64,000 nucleotides of DNA from Candidatus Saccharicenans sp. (GCA_030017715.1 JASEIU010000005.1:62001-126000); one strand, 5' to 3'; counted from the stretch's first letter, positions 27,385-36,658 are shown. A program made the numbers and translations. The notes: generated by a model not told the origin, from the sequence alone.

Positions 27385-27458
27385 TCGGGACGAGCGGATT
27401 TGAACCGCTGACCCCATGCACCCCAAGCATGTGCGCTACCAGGCTGCGCCACGTCCCG
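27385..27458 (-). tRNA. tRNA-Pro (GGG anticodon)
   Basis: A complete cloverleaf on the minus strand: acceptor CGGGACG/CGTCCCG, D-arm GGCGCAGCCTGGTAGCGC, anticodon stem CATGC/GCATG around TTGGGGT with anticodon GGG, and T-arm GCGGTTCAAATCCGC. The discriminator is A and CCA is not encoded. As with the other tRNA-Pro here, a T-run (TTTTTC) follows immediately. It lies 24 bases downstream of merR on the same strand. Confidence 0.94.
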
Positions 27459-27482
27459 ATTAAATAAAAAGGGTAAATAAAT

Positions 27483-27869
27483 TTAACCTTTTTTGCGTTT
27501 TTTTTCAAGGGCCTGGAGAATTTCGGCCAATTCTTCCTTGACCTGGGCCAGGACGGTGTACAGTCTCTCCGGCGGTATTTTATCGGTCTTAAAGCCGAAT
27601 TCTTCTTCAACCTTGCGTCTGATCCCGGCCTTGGTCAGGTTGCTCTCTTCGAGCAGCTCCTTGATTCTCAAAATGATCAAAACGTCTTTCTGCCGATAAA
27701 TTTGCTTGCCGCCGGCCGTTTGCCCGGAAAAGAATAGAGGAAATTCCTTTTCCCATTCTTTTACCGTCTGCGGGGTGATTTTGAGCAGGCGGCAGACCTC
27801 TTCCAGAGAAAAAATCAATTTCCGATTTATGGCTTCTCTGAGGCTATTGGCTTTCTGTTCCTGGGTCAT
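27483..27869 (-). CDS. MerR-family transcriptional regulator
   Basis: A 128-residue protein with a winged-helix MerR DNA-binding domain. FSLEEVCRLLKITPQTVKEWEKEFP is the helix-turn-helix, followed by GGKQIYRQKDVLIILRIKELL as the wing and next helix. The C-terminal third is a helical segment (RLYTVLAQVKEELAEILQALEKK) that likely dimerises as a coiled coil. There is no effector-binding domain and no cysteine, so it senses neither metal nor redox by the usual means. GAGGAA precedes ATG 27869. The target is unknown. It ends 24 bases before tRNA-Pro(GGG). Confidence 0.85.
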   Translation of the reverse strand: MTQEQKANSLREAINRKLIFSLEEVCRLLKITPQTVKEWEKEFPLFFSGQTAGGKQIYRQKDVLIILRIKELLEESNLTKAGIRRKVEEEFGFKTDKIPPERLYTVLAQVKEELAEILQALEKKRKKG

Positions 27870-27955
27870 CTACTGATTTCCTCAAAACATTAACATTTAA
27901 CCCGGTGTTCGTCAAGGAAGACCCGGTCGATTCGGGGCAGCCGGGTCCCGGGCCT

Positions 27956-28852
27956 TTACAGCGGCCTCCTCTTTTTCAGGTCATAGCGTTCGCCTTCCAG
28001 CAGGACGTGCATTATCAGACCCCTGATTGACAGGGCCCGGTCGCCCCGGACCTCAACCTGGGCCCGACCGGAATCATAGACGATCACATTACGGTAGCCG
28101 ACGACCTCGAAGGTCTCATCGGGGTTGACGATGATGGCCGTGGCTTCGTCTATGCCCAGGCCCACGATTTCCGGGTGACCGGCGATGATGCTTATCAAAC
28201 GGTTGTGTCGTTTCCTGGTGGCAAAGTGCTGGTCTATGATGGCCGATCTGATCAGGCCCAGTCCCCGGGCGACGATAACATTTCCGGACTCTATGGTCTC
28301 AAATTCATGACCTTCTTCCGGTTTTCTTACCTCGTCGCCGGTAATCATCAACTCGCTCAGAGCAGCGGCTCCGGCGCTGGTGCCGCCAATTACCGCCCCC
28401 TTCTGATAGAGCTCCCTGATCATGTTGTGGATGGGCGTGTCCAGTATGGCCTCTGTAATTCTGGTCTGAACTCCTCCGGAGAAGAAGATACCGCCACTTT
28501 CGGCCAGAAGCCGGGCGTTAGAGTAATTTTCGGCCTCTTTGCGGGTGAAATTGTAATAAACAACCTCTCTGGCCCCGAGCTGCTTGAATTCTTCCACCAG
28601 GCTGCGTCCCGTTTCGTCAGGAGTGGCGCTGGCCATAGGCAGGACAACGATCCGGCCGCTTCCGGCCCGGCTGGCCATTTGCACAAAGCGCTTCATCATC
28701 GGTTCGGGCCTGGTGCCGCCGCCGATGATGAACAGGTGACCGCGGGCACGCCCCTGGCCGGCGGCCGGGTTGGCAGCCATAACCAGCATAATAAAAATCA
28801 GAACCAGTCCGGTTGATAATTTAAGTGCCGGGGTAATGGGTTTTCTGTCCAT
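27956..28852 (-). CDS. cphB: exported cyanophycinase (S51 family)
   Basis: About 298 residues. An N-terminal signal segment (LSTGLVLIFIMLVMAANPAAG) shows export. The mature part matches cyanophycinase: LFIIGGGTRPE, VVLPMASATPDETG, FFSGGVQTRITEAI and the nucleophile elbow IGGTSAGAAALSE. It cleaves the Asp-Arg polymer cyanophycin into beta-Asp-Arg dipeptides. No cyanophycin synthetase is nearby, and export suggests scavenging of polymer released by other cells. Tandem ATGs at 28855 and 28852 follow AGGAG; the second has the better spacing. Confidence 0.88.
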   Translation of the reverse strand: MDRKPITPALKLSTGLVLIFIMLVMAANPAAGQGRARGHLFIIGGGTRPEPMMKRFVQMASRAGSGRIVVLPMASATPDETGRSLVEEFKQLGAREVVYYNFTRKEAENYSNARLLAESGGIFFSGGVQTRITEAILDTPIHNMIRELYQKGAVIGGTSAGAAALSELMITGDEVRKPEEGHEFETIESGNVIVARGLGLIRSAIIDQHFATRKRHNRLISIIAGHPEIVGLGIDEATAIIVNPDETFEVVGYRNVIVYDSGRAQVEVRGDRALSIRGLIMHVLLEGERYDLKKRRPL

Positions 28853-29226
28853 CATTTGCTCCTGAACTGTATTTTAATGAAATCTGCCCTTAATACAAAG
28901 AGCAATTTGAGCCGGGGTGTGAGGCAGCCGCCTATTCCGGATGAGGACCTGTTGAGAAAGGTCCGTGGCCGGAGTTCAATCCCTGGCTGCTGGCCGGCGT
29001 TTTGATTATTTGATCAGCATAAAAGCGGCCTTAATTTTGCTGGCCGGCGATAAAAATAGATGATGGTCCCTGCTGAACACCACGGAGCTTATGCCGGCCG
29101 AACCTCTCCGGGCCGGAGTGCAGATGACCGCCCTTCAGGCGGTTCTTGCCGTTCCCGGCTATGAAAATCGGCCCGTTGATAATATAATAATAATCAGATT
29201 TTTCAGATAGTTTTCAAGGAATCAGG
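28853..29226. other. divergent intergenic region
   Basis: Gap between divergent cphB and rarA, presumably with both promoters. Nothing specific was recognised. Confidence 0.35.
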
Positions 29227-30567
29227 ATGAAAAAGATAGCCCCTCAGGAAGGTCAGCACACTCCTCTGGCCGAGAGGATGCGTCCCCGGAGCTTTGACCG
29301 TTTTTACGGGCAGGAACATCTGCTCGGCAAGGGAAAGATACTTTCCGAGCTGATCGAGTCAGGCCGGCTGGTTTCGATAATCTTCTGGGGACCGCCCGGG
29401 TCCGGGAAGACCACCCTGGGAATGATGCTGGCCCGGCATTTTGACCTGACCTGCCTGTTCTTCAGTGCCGTGCTGTCGGGAATAAAAGAAATTAAAGAAG
29501 TGATGGCTCAGGCCGAACAGCATAAAAAACTTTATGGCCGGCCGACGATCATTTTTATCGACGAGATTCACCGCTTCAACAAAGCCCAGCAGTCAGCTTT
29601 TCTGCCCTATGTCGAAAGGGGAGAGGTGATTCTCTTCGGCTCAACCACCGAGAACCCTTCTTTCGAGGTGATCGCGCCTCTTCTGTCGCGGACCAAAGTG
29701 CTGGTGCTGAAGCCGCTGGACGAAGCGGCTCTCAGAAAAATTATCGCCGACGCCCTGAGCGATGAAATAAACGGTCTGGGAAAGCTTAAGCTGAGCATCA
29801 ATGAGGAAGCCCTGAAACTGTTTCTCGACCAGTCGAACGGAGATGCCCGCCGGGTGCTGAATGCCCTCGAAATCGCGGCCAGTCTGACCAGAAGCCAGGA
29901 AATCACGGCCGCGGAAGTTGAGGAAGCTCTGCAGAAAAGGATGCTTCTTTATGATAAAGCCGGGGAGGAACATTTCAACCTTATTTCGGCCCTGCATAAG
30001 AGCTTGCGCAACTCGGACGTGGACGCTTCTCTTTACTGGCTGGCCCGGATGCTGTATTCCGGGGAAGATCCCCTTTATATCGCCAGAAGGCTGGTTCGTT
30101 TTGCCTCCGAAGACGTCGGGCTGGCCGACCCTCAGGCTCTGGCTGTTGCCCTGAGAGCCAGGGAAGCTTATGATTTTCTGGGCTCGCCCGAAGGCGAGCT
30201 GGCTCTGGCTGAGGCTGTGGTTTACCTGGCTTCGGCTCCCAAGAGCAACCGCATCTATGTGGCTTTCGGTCAGGCGATGAAGGAGGTGGAGGAAAGTCCT
30301 TATGAGCCGGTGCCGCTTCACATCCGCAACCCGGTAACGCCGCTGATGAAGGAAATAGGCTACGGCCAGAATTATCAGTATGCCCATGACCATCCGCTGT
30401 CGACTACCGACATGGAAACTTTTCCCGAAAGGCTGAAGGGGCGACAATACTATCAGCCGGGGAACCTCGGCTTTGAGAAGGAAATCAAAAAGAGAATTGA
30501 ATGGTGGGAAGCCCTCAAGGAGAAAATCCGTCAGAAAAATCAGCCAAAAGACAGCTCAACAGAATGA
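29227..30567 (+). CDS. rarA: replication-associated recombination ATPase RarA (MgsA)
   Basis: A 446-residue AAA+ clamp-loader-like ATPase acting at stalled replication forks. Walker A is GPPGSGKTT, Walker B is IIFIDEIHRFNKAQQ, sensor 1 is LFGSTTENPSF and the Arg finger region is SRTKVLVL. The C-terminal oligomerisation domain follows, with SEDVGLADPQAL, YLASAPKSNR and the typical DHPLSTTDMETFPERLKGRQYY ending. Family length is about 420-450. AAGGA precedes the ATG. Single gene. Confidence 0.94.
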   Translation: MKKIAPQEGQHTPLAERMRPRSFDRFYGQEHLLGKGKILSELIESGRLVSIIFWGPPGSGKTTLGMMLARHFDLTCLFFSAVLSGIKEIKEVMAQAEQHKKLYGRPTIIFIDEIHRFNKAQQSAFLPYVERGEVILFGSTTENPSFEVIAPLLSRTKVLVLKPLDEAALRKIIADALSDEINGLGKLKLSINEEALKLFLDQSNGDARRVLNALEIAASLTRSQEITAAEVEEALQKRMLLYDKAGEEHFNLISALHKSLRNSDVDASLYWLARMLYSGEDPLYIARRLVRFASEDVGLADPQALAVALRAREAYDFLGSPEGELALAEAVVYLASAPKSNRIYVAFGQAMKEVEESPYEPVPLHIRNPVTPLMKEIGYGQNYQYAHDHPLSTTDMETFPERLKGRQYYQPGNLGFEKEIKKRIEWWEALKEKIRQKNQPKDSSTE

Positions 30568-30905
30568 AAAAATTCAGAAAATAGAGGCTCTTCCGAAAGA
30601 TTAATTGATAACCCGGCAAGGTGATTCCTCACTGAAATTCTGCGGTAAATTAGTCAATAAAACTTCTTGAAAAATCTTGACCCAAAAAAATTGCCTGTTG
30701 GCGGATATTTTATTTGCTGAGATTGCTGGCTATAGAACAATCACTCTGGCGCTGAATTTATAATAGTATAATAAATTTTGTTGTTAAAGTCAGGTGTCAT
30801 AAGGCGGGTTCTTCTAAAGTTAAATTTTCTCAAAATAGAAAGACCGCGAAAAGTAAGTTTGCCGGCAGGTATTGAAGGGGCAATTCTTTTTAAGAAAAAT
30901 TCGGC
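30568..30905. other. intergenic stretch, nothing recognised
   Basis: AT-rich gap between the converging rarA and the small minus-strand gene. No clear terminator was found. Confidence 0.35.
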
Positions 30906-31133
30906 TTATGAGCTTTGCCCCGAGCCGGCTTTATCCCCGGGCTCGGGTTCCCGGTCGTCTTTCTTCTTTTCTTCCCGTTCCTTGAAAAGGTAATAGATTT
31001 CCCAGCTAATTTCATCGGCCAGGCAGCCCAGGCAGGAGCGGGGAGTGGTGGCTATCTCGCCGTCCTCAATCTTCTCTTTCAGGATCTGTTTGACCAGTTT
31101 CCTGATTTTATACAGCAGTATGTAATTTACCAT
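30906..31133 (-). CDS. small hypothetical protein with a CLGC motif
   Basis: I do not recognise this 75-residue protein. It is probably real, because its codons carry the same GC-rich third positions and CTG-leucine preference as neighbouring genes, while the opposing plus-strand frame does not. It opens with an amphipathic helix (ILLYKIRKLVKQILKEKIEDG), then ATTPRSCLGCLADEISWEIYYLF, and ends in a disordered Lys/Glu/Pro tail. The two cysteines three apart could bind metal. The start is uncertain: the frame is also open from GTG 31184, and neither start has a good ribosome-binding site. Divergent to the NodB-propeller gene. Confidence 0.45.
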   Translation of the reverse strand: MVNYILLYKIRKLVKQILKEKIEDGEIATTPRSCLGCLADEISWEIYYLFKEREEKKKDDREPEPGDKAGSGQSS

Positions 31134-31220
31134 CAAGGAGATAATATCAACCTGAAGGCCATTAGTAAAGCTTGCGGTTTGCACATCGGGCGACGATTAA
31201 TTAGAATTTAACCTGATTAA

Positions 31221-33437
31221 ATGGCCAAAAATATGGGCAGTCGGCAAAAAGAATTAATAGCCGGGATGGGCTCTCTCATTTTATTGTTCTTACTGGGGAT
31301 GGTAACGCCAGTTATCAGTCAGCCGGAACGAAAACTTACCTTTGACCGGGGCGGAATCGTTCGCGGTCCGGCTGATGACAGCAGAGTGGCCCTGGTGTTT
31401 TCGGCCGATTTTTACGGCCAGGGCATAGGATACGTACTTGATGAACTTAAAAGGCAGGGGATTAAAGCTTCCTTTTTTCTGACCGGAAATTTTTTGCGCC
31501 AGACTGAGTTTCGGCCGCTGGTGGAAAGAATGGTCGAGGCCGGGCATTATGTCGGGCCCCATTCCGACCGGCATCTTCTTTACTGCGACTGGCAGGACAG
31601 AGAAAAGACCCTGGTCTCAAAGGAAGAATTCCTGGCCGACTTAAACGCTAATTATGCCGAGCTTGGGAAATTCGGGGTAACCCGGGAAAAAGCCCGGTAT
31701 TTTCTTCCGCCCTATGAATGGTACAACCGGCAGATCGTCGATTGGGCAAAGGAAACCGGGGTGGTTATCGTGAATTTCACCCCCGGCCTCATCACCAATG
31801 CCGATTACACCACTCCAGATATGGAAAATTACCGTGGCTCGGAAGAGATATATCGTCAACTGCTGGGTTATGAAAGCTCGGCGGCGGCCGGACTTAACGG
31901 CTTTATCATTCTGATTCATCCGGGAGTGGCCCCGGAGAGAACCGACCTGTTTTATTTTCGTCTTGGCCAGTTGATAGACGAGCTGCGGGGACGCGGTTAT
32001 GATTTGGTAACTATTGATCAATTGCTCTCTAAAGAGCCGGAAGAGACCGGAAAGGAGGTCCGCCAGATTGGAGATGAAGAAAAGGCTAAAAGTTCGGACC
32101 TGTTCAGCTCGGCCAAGCTGGAAGCCAACAGCCGGCAGGGTCAGACAGGAGATCGGGCAGCTCGAGAAGATGCAATTTTTTCTCTGACCGGGGTCAGGGT
32201 CGATTGGCTCAGGGGGAAGGTTTCCGGCCTGGCTGTTCTGAAAGATAAAGCCCTGGTCGCGGTCGAATCGCCCGGGGGATTAGCCTGCTATCTGGTTTCA
32301 ATCGGCGCGGGAGAACAGCCTGGCTCCAGCCCTTTTGCCGAAGGAGCCAACTTGAGGTTTGCGGCCGGGAAGGAGGGGTTCTGGCTTACGGCTGATGGTA
32401 AATTAGTCTTCATCGATGCCGAAACCGGCCGGATCAGACTGAAGTCATCTGAAATCGAAGAACTGCCGGTTGCCGGGCCGCTGGAGACGGAAGGTCGGAT
32501 AATATTTGGTTTTAAGCGGAGTCTTAAGGCCTTTGATTCTGAATCCGGACAGACACTCTGGACGCTTGAGCTCCCAGACGAGACGGCCGGACCAGTTGCC
32601 GTGGCCGGCAGAAATATTTTTGTCGCCGGCAGGTCCGGACTGGTGGTCGGGCTGGATTCAGCGAGCGGACGGGAAATTTTCCGGCATGATTTCAAGGAGG
32701 AAATAAACGGTCTGGTTGCCGGGCCGGGCCATAGCCTTTTCCTTATGACCGCTGCTGGCCGACTTGTGGGCTTTAACTGGAAAAAGGCCAGGGTGGGCTG
32801 GAAATTTAACCCGGGAAGCAGGCCGGTCGGTCATCTCCTCCCGCACGGCCGGTATCTTTACCTTCTTACACCGGGCGGGATTCTTTATAAATTAAAACGT
32901 TCGGGAGGGGATGTTGTCTGGTGGCAAACCGTTCCCGGGCGGACGCCATTTCGTCCGGCAATAGTTGAGAACGAAATCATTGTTCCTTGTGGTGAGGTTG
33001 TCCACGGTTTTGACCTTTCCAGCGGGAGGAAGTCTTCAGAGACAATTCTAAGTTTTGAGCTCAAGACGAATCTTGAGGTGTCGAACGGCCTGCTGCTGGC
33101 CGGAGTTTATGATTATCGTCAGGAGCTAAGCCTGGTTTATTCATTGAAGAAGGAACCAAAAGTTATCATTCGGGCCCGGCCCGAATCGCCGCAACCTGCC
33201 GGTAGAAGGATTATTTTTAATGTGCTGACAGCTGGCTGGAATAGGCCGCGCTTTGAATTTTATCTCAGGTCGGGGTCAGACCGGGAAATTCTCGTCAGAA
33301 AAGCTTCTGCCCTAAACACCTGGACCTGGTTCCCGACTGAATCAGGGGAATACACAATCAGCGTCAGAGTAATTGACGGAAAACTGAGCAAAAAAACTGA
33401 GTTGCGGTATAATATCACTTCTTTAGCCGGACAATGA
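31221..33437 (+). CDS. polysaccharide deacetylase (NodB) fused to beta-propeller and Ig-like domain
   Basis: A 738-residue exported protein. A signal/anchor segment (MGSLILLFLLGMVTPVIS) is followed by a NodB carbohydrate-esterase-4 domain (about 45-280): VFSADFYGQGI as motif 1, HSDRH as the metal-binding motif 2, FLPPYEWYN as motif 3 and FIILIHPG near the end. After a charged linker come roughly seven repeats of the PQQ/WD-like type (for example GKLVFIDAETGRIRL, RSLKAFDSESGQTLWTLEL, GLVVGLDSASGREIF). The last 90 residues look like an Ig-like strand domain (TWTWFPTESGEYTISVRVIDG). Motif 1 lacks the usual TFDD pair, reading SAD. It likely acts on a cell-surface glycan. No close SD. Confidence 0.82.
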   Translation: MAKNMGSRQKELIAGMGSLILLFLLGMVTPVISQPERKLTFDRGGIVRGPADDSRVALVFSADFYGQGIGYVLDELKRQGIKASFFLTGNFLRQTEFRPLVERMVEAGHYVGPHSDRHLLYCDWQDREKTLVSKEEFLADLNANYAELGKFGVTREKARYFLPPYEWYNRQIVDWAKETGVVIVNFTPGLITNADYTTPDMENYRGSEEIYRQLLGYESSAAAGLNGFIILIHPGVAPERTDLFYFRLGQLIDELRGRGYDLVTIDQLLSKEPEETGKEVRQIGDEEKAKSSDLFSSAKLEANSRQGQTGDRAAREDAIFSLTGVRVDWLRGKVSGLAVLKDKALVAVESPGGLACYLVSIGAGEQPGSSPFAEGANLRFAAGKEGFWLTADGKLVFIDAETGRIRLKSSEIEELPVAGPLETEGRIIFGFKRSLKAFDSESGQTLWTLELPDETAGPVAVAGRNIFVAGRSGLVVGLDSASGREIFRHDFKEEINGLVAGPGHSLFLMTAAGRLVGFNWKKARVGWKFNPGSRPVGHLLPHGRYLYLLTPGGILYKLKRSGGDVVWWQTVPGRTPFRPAIVENEIIVPCGEVVHGFDLSSGRKSSETILSFELKTNLEVSNGLLLAGVYDYRQELSLVYSLKKEPKVIIRARPESPQPAGRRIIFNVLTAGWNRPRFEFYLRSGSDREILVRKASALNTWTWFPTESGEYTISVRVIDGKLSKKTELRYNITSLAGQ

Positions 33438-33470
33438 TAGAAGAAAATAATCGGATGAAAGGAGATCAAC

Positions 33471-34019
33471 ATGACCAGAGAGGAAGCCCTGGAACTGGTT
33501 AAGCAACATCTTCATAACAAAAACCTGATCAAACACTGCCTGGCTGTTGAAGCCTGTCTGAAGGGTCTGGCCCGGCGACTCGGTGGGAGCGAAGACACCT
33601 GGGCTATGGCCGGTTTACTGCATGACCTGGATTACGAATTAACCGAAAAGAGCCCTGAACTTCACACCACCGAAACGGTTAAAATTCTTGAAAAATATAA
33701 CCTGCCAGCTGAAGTTATTCAGGCCATACAGGCACATGCCGGCCGCGTTCCCTGTCAGAGCGCTCTGGATTGGGCAATCTACTCGGCCGACCCGACAACC
33801 GGACTGATCATCGCTGCCACCCTGATGCACCCGGAGAAAAAACTTAAGGCTGTCGACCTGGAGTTCCTGAAAAGGCGCTATAAGGAGAAGCATTTTGCCA
33901 GGGGAGCCAGAAGAGAAGAAATAGAACAGTGTGCCAACCTGGGTTTGAGCCTGGACGAATTCTTAACCATCTGTCTTGAGTCGATGCAGGGAATAGACCA
34001 GGACCTGGGCCTGGCTTGA
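33471..34019 (+). CDS. HD-domain (HDIG) hydrolase
   Basis: A 182-residue cytoplasmic protein with an HD metal-dependent phosphohydrolase domain. LIKHCLAVEACLKGLA supplies the first His, AGLLHDLDYE the HD pair, and AIQAHAG plus YSADPTTGLI the later ligands. This family acts on nucleotides or phosphate esters; the true substrate cannot be inferred. AAAGGAG precedes the ATG, 33 bases after the NodB-propeller gene, so the two may be co-transcribed. The AT-rich gap and promoter after it separate it from the secreted-protein cluster. Confidence 0.85.
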   Translation: MTREEALELVKQHLHNKNLIKHCLAVEACLKGLARRLGGSEDTWAMAGLLHDLDYELTEKSPELHTTETVKILEKYNLPAEVIQAIQAHAGRVPCQSALDWAIYSADPTTGLIIAATLMHPEKKLKAVDLEFLKRRYKEKHFARGARREEIEQCANLGLSLDEFLTICLESMQGIDQDLGLA

Positions 34020-34234
34020 AACCCTGCAGAAGTCGTGGTCAGAGGTAAGAAATGGGATTTGGTAACCGAAGCAAAATTATTATAATGATTATTATTTTGT
34101 AATATATCTAATCTAATTTAAGAATTTTCCCATTTTTACTGTTCGACGGATTACTTCTGACCCTGCTGCCTCCTGAGACTGCTCTTTCTCTAAATACCAT
34201 TTTATTAGCTTTATTAGCTCATAAATTAATTTTC
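34020..34234. other. AT-rich spacer before the secreted-family promoter
   Basis: AT-rich sequence with no gene between the HD-domain gene and the promoter at 34235. No terminator stem with U-run was found. Confidence 0.35.
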
Positions 34235-34264
34235 TTGACAGCTTTCTTCTGACCGTGTTAGCAT
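34235..34264 (+). promoter_or_regulatory. sigma-70-type promoter for the five-gene secreted cluster
   Basis: A perfect TTGACA lies at 34235-34240, and TAGCAT is at 34259-34264 after an 18-base spacer. The predicted transcript starts near 34271 and carries a leader of about 200 bases before the first gene at 34475. The leader has no recognisable riboswitch. No other good promoter was seen before 44123, which supports one long transcript. Confidence 0.55.
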
Positions 34265-34474
34265 TGGTGCGTATTGATGAGAAAGCGGGTTTTTCATGCT
34301 GCGGGGCGGCACGTCAGTCGAAGGGAAAGAAGAAGGCTTTCACCTTCATTTCCTCCCGGAAAATCTTTCACCCTCCATTTTCTTTGTTTTTTCCACGACT
34401 TATGTGGCGATAATTTTTGCCTGCCTGCTCTGATAAAGGTGGCAATTTAGTTTTATTACGAAAGGAGAAAAAAA

Positions 34475-36658
34475 ATGAGCTTGAAGCCAGAGATAAGGGG
34501 TGGAGCATATTTATTCTTTTCGCTCCTGGTCTTGAGTCTGTTGTTCCTGGCTAATTCCGCTGTCCTCCGGGCGGCCGACCTTCTGGTTTATGATTTTGTG
34601 AAAAAGGCGCCGGAAGCTAAATGGTTCCGGTCGCTGACCGCGGCCGGCGAACTTCCCTGGAACGGCCCCGACAGCGATAACCGCGGCTTCGCCCGGCATC
34701 TGAACAACATCGCCCTGGAAGACGGAAACACTTATTCTCTGGTTCTTCAAACCCATCCTGAATGGAAGAACAACGGCAATATCATCGGTGTTTATTCCGG
34801 GGTGAAAATACCGGCCGGGGCAACCTTCAAAGCCACGGTTGGCTTCATCAGGGGTGCCACCCAGAGCGATGGCGTCAAGTTCAGTGTGTCCATAGTTAAT
34901 TCTGCGGGCGGTGGGGCGGTTCTGTTATCAGAGCAGGCGGCCCAACATGACGGCAGGCTGGACCAGATTTCGGTTGACCTGTCTCCCTATGCCGGCTCGA
35001 CGGTTGATTTCAGGTTGACTGTCAATGCCGCCGGCCGGTCGGTGCAGGACTGGGCAGTATGGGTTTCTGCCGGTATTTATGGGCCATTAACCGTGCAGAA
35101 GATAACCCCGTCGGCCGAGGTCAGCAAGACTGTTACCCAGCCGAAACCTTCAACCGGAGTTAATCTGCAACTGGTAAAACCCTCTTTGATTAAAACTATC
35201 CCTCTTAATCCGGCCGGTGTCGTCCCGTCGCGCCATAAGGTTGAAGACATCGGACCGCTGGATATTGAGGAACCCCTGACCCTCCTTAACCGGGTCTTCA
35301 AGGATAACGAAAAGCCGAATACCTACTACTATCTTCCGAGAGAAATCAATCTGGTCAGAGATAAGGCAGCCGGCGGTTACCGGATCAGTGCCGTCTGGAC
35401 CAACGACCGCAGAGTCAAAACAACCATGACTCTCAAAGCCAATATTGATCCGGCTGATGTCAAACTGATGGAAGAAGCCCTGAAGGCGGCTAAAGGGTCG
35501 CAGGCGGTTCTGCGGTCTCTGCCCTATGATGAAGCGGCCATCATTGACATGCAGGGCTGGGAAGACTGGGAAATCGAAAATATTCGCATCCCGAGCTTCG
35601 GTTCCCTGGAAACGGAACTGCCGGTCAACATAGCCATGACCCCCGATACCCTGGCCGAATTAAAGCCCCTTCTGGAAAAGGAAGGCCTGACCGCCGGAAT
35701 GAAGATTAAATCCGGGACGGTGGAAAGAGAAATCCCGATCAGAGTCGGGCTGAAATATTTTACCGGCCGCTGGTATTCTGGGGTGGAGGAACTCAGTTTT
35801 TCCATCGATGAAAGGAATTCCGTGCTGTATCTCCACGGCGTCAGAAACCTGTCCGATTTTCCGGTCAAGGTTAACCTGGTAAACCTTCGTTTCCGGCTTC
35901 CCAACGGCGAGGAAGTTTACAGGCACCTTAAATGCGTCAAGGAGACCATAATCCAGCCGGGTCAGGCCCTGGACCTCGAAGTTCAGTTTGCTCCGAAAGG
36001 TCTGCTGCTGGCCGAGTACCGCAAGTCTTTCCCGACAGCCCCGCCCGCCCCGAAGAAAAAGAGTTCCCTGGTGGAAAAAGGACTGGGCGCCTTGAAGGGC
36101 GAGCTGGAAAAACGTCTTGATAAAGATAAAGTCAAGGAAGCCGAAGATATGCTGGCCAAAGATGAAGTGGGTCAGCCAGCCAGTCCGAAAGTGGATGCCT
36201 TTTTTAAGCAGTATGCCCGGAGCTTCTGGATGGAGATAGAACCGGATTTTAACTGCCAGCCATGTTACGACAGAATCTGGAGCAACATCGAAGTTGTCTC
36301 TTACATCGAGAGGATGCGCAAACTTCAGGTTGAAGTTCTGTCCGCTGTTTTCGACCCGTCAGCCTATGATTCGCCGCTGGAAGTGGAAAAGGTGCGGATT
36401 GAAATCCGTTCGCCCTACCTCAGCGCCCAGGGCAGAAGCGGCCTGGTGAGTGGAATTGATTTTAATAAGAACAAGCTCAAGGAGCAGGTGACGGTTTATC
36501 TGCCGCTGGCCAGCGGAGAGCAGTTCAATTTTGAATACAAGATCAAGGCAATTCTAAAAAACGGCCAGGTGTCTGAAACTCCCGGCTGGGAAAAGGTGGT
36601 CGACAGCCTGGACCTGACCGTCGGACCATATCAGATCAGGAGCCTTTTCAATAATTGA
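34475..36658 (+). CDS. secreted protein of the YYxP cluster, member E (divergent, with N-terminal beta-sandwich)
   Basis: 727 residues, family not recognised. A signal peptide ends near VLRAAD. Residues 35-210 look like a carbohydrate-binding-type beta-sandwich (WNGPDSDNRGFARHL ... YSGVKIPAGATFKATVGFI ... DWAVWVSAGIYGPL). From residue 265 it shows the cluster signature in weak form: NRVFKDNEKPNTYYYLPREINL. A helical basic stretch lies near 530-570, then two pairs of cysteines around EPDFNCQPCYD. The C-terminus (FNFEYKIKAILKNGQVSETPGWEKV) aligns by eye with the ends of the next four proteins. AAAGGAG precedes the ATG. First gene of the cluster. Confidence 0.8.
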   Translation: MSLKPEIRGGAYLFFSLLVLSLLFLANSAVLRAADLLVYDFVKKAPEAKWFRSLTAAGELPWNGPDSDNRGFARHLNNIALEDGNTYSLVLQTHPEWKNNGNIIGVYSGVKIPAGATFKATVGFIRGATQSDGVKFSVSIVNSAGGGAVLLSEQAAQHDGRLDQISVDLSPYAGSTVDFRLTVNAAGRSVQDWAVWVSAGIYGPLTVQKITPSAEVSKTVTQPKPSTGVNLQLVKPSLIKTIPLNPAGVVPSRHKVEDIGPLDIEEPLTLLNRVFKDNEKPNTYYYLPREINLVRDKAAGGYRISAVWTNDRRVKTTMTLKANIDPADVKLMEEALKAAKGSQAVLRSLPYDEAAIIDMQGWEDWEIENIRIPSFGSLETELPVNIAMTPDTLAELKPLLEKEGLTAGMKIKSGTVEREIPIRVGLKYFTGRWYSGVEELSFSIDERNSVLYLHGVRNLSDFPVKVNLVNLRFRLPNGEEVYRHLKCVKETIIQPGQALDLEVQFAPKGLLLAEYRKSFPTAPPAPKKKSSLVEKGLGALKGELEKRLDKDKVKEAEDMLAKDEVGQPASPKVDAFFKQYARSFWMEIEPDFNCQPCYDRIWSNIEVVSYIERMRKLQVEVLSAVFDPSAYDSPLEVEKVRIEIRSPYLSAQGRSGLVSGIDFNKNKLKEQVTVYLPLASGEQFNFEYKIKAILKNGQVSETPGWEKVVDSLDLTVGPYQIRSLFNN

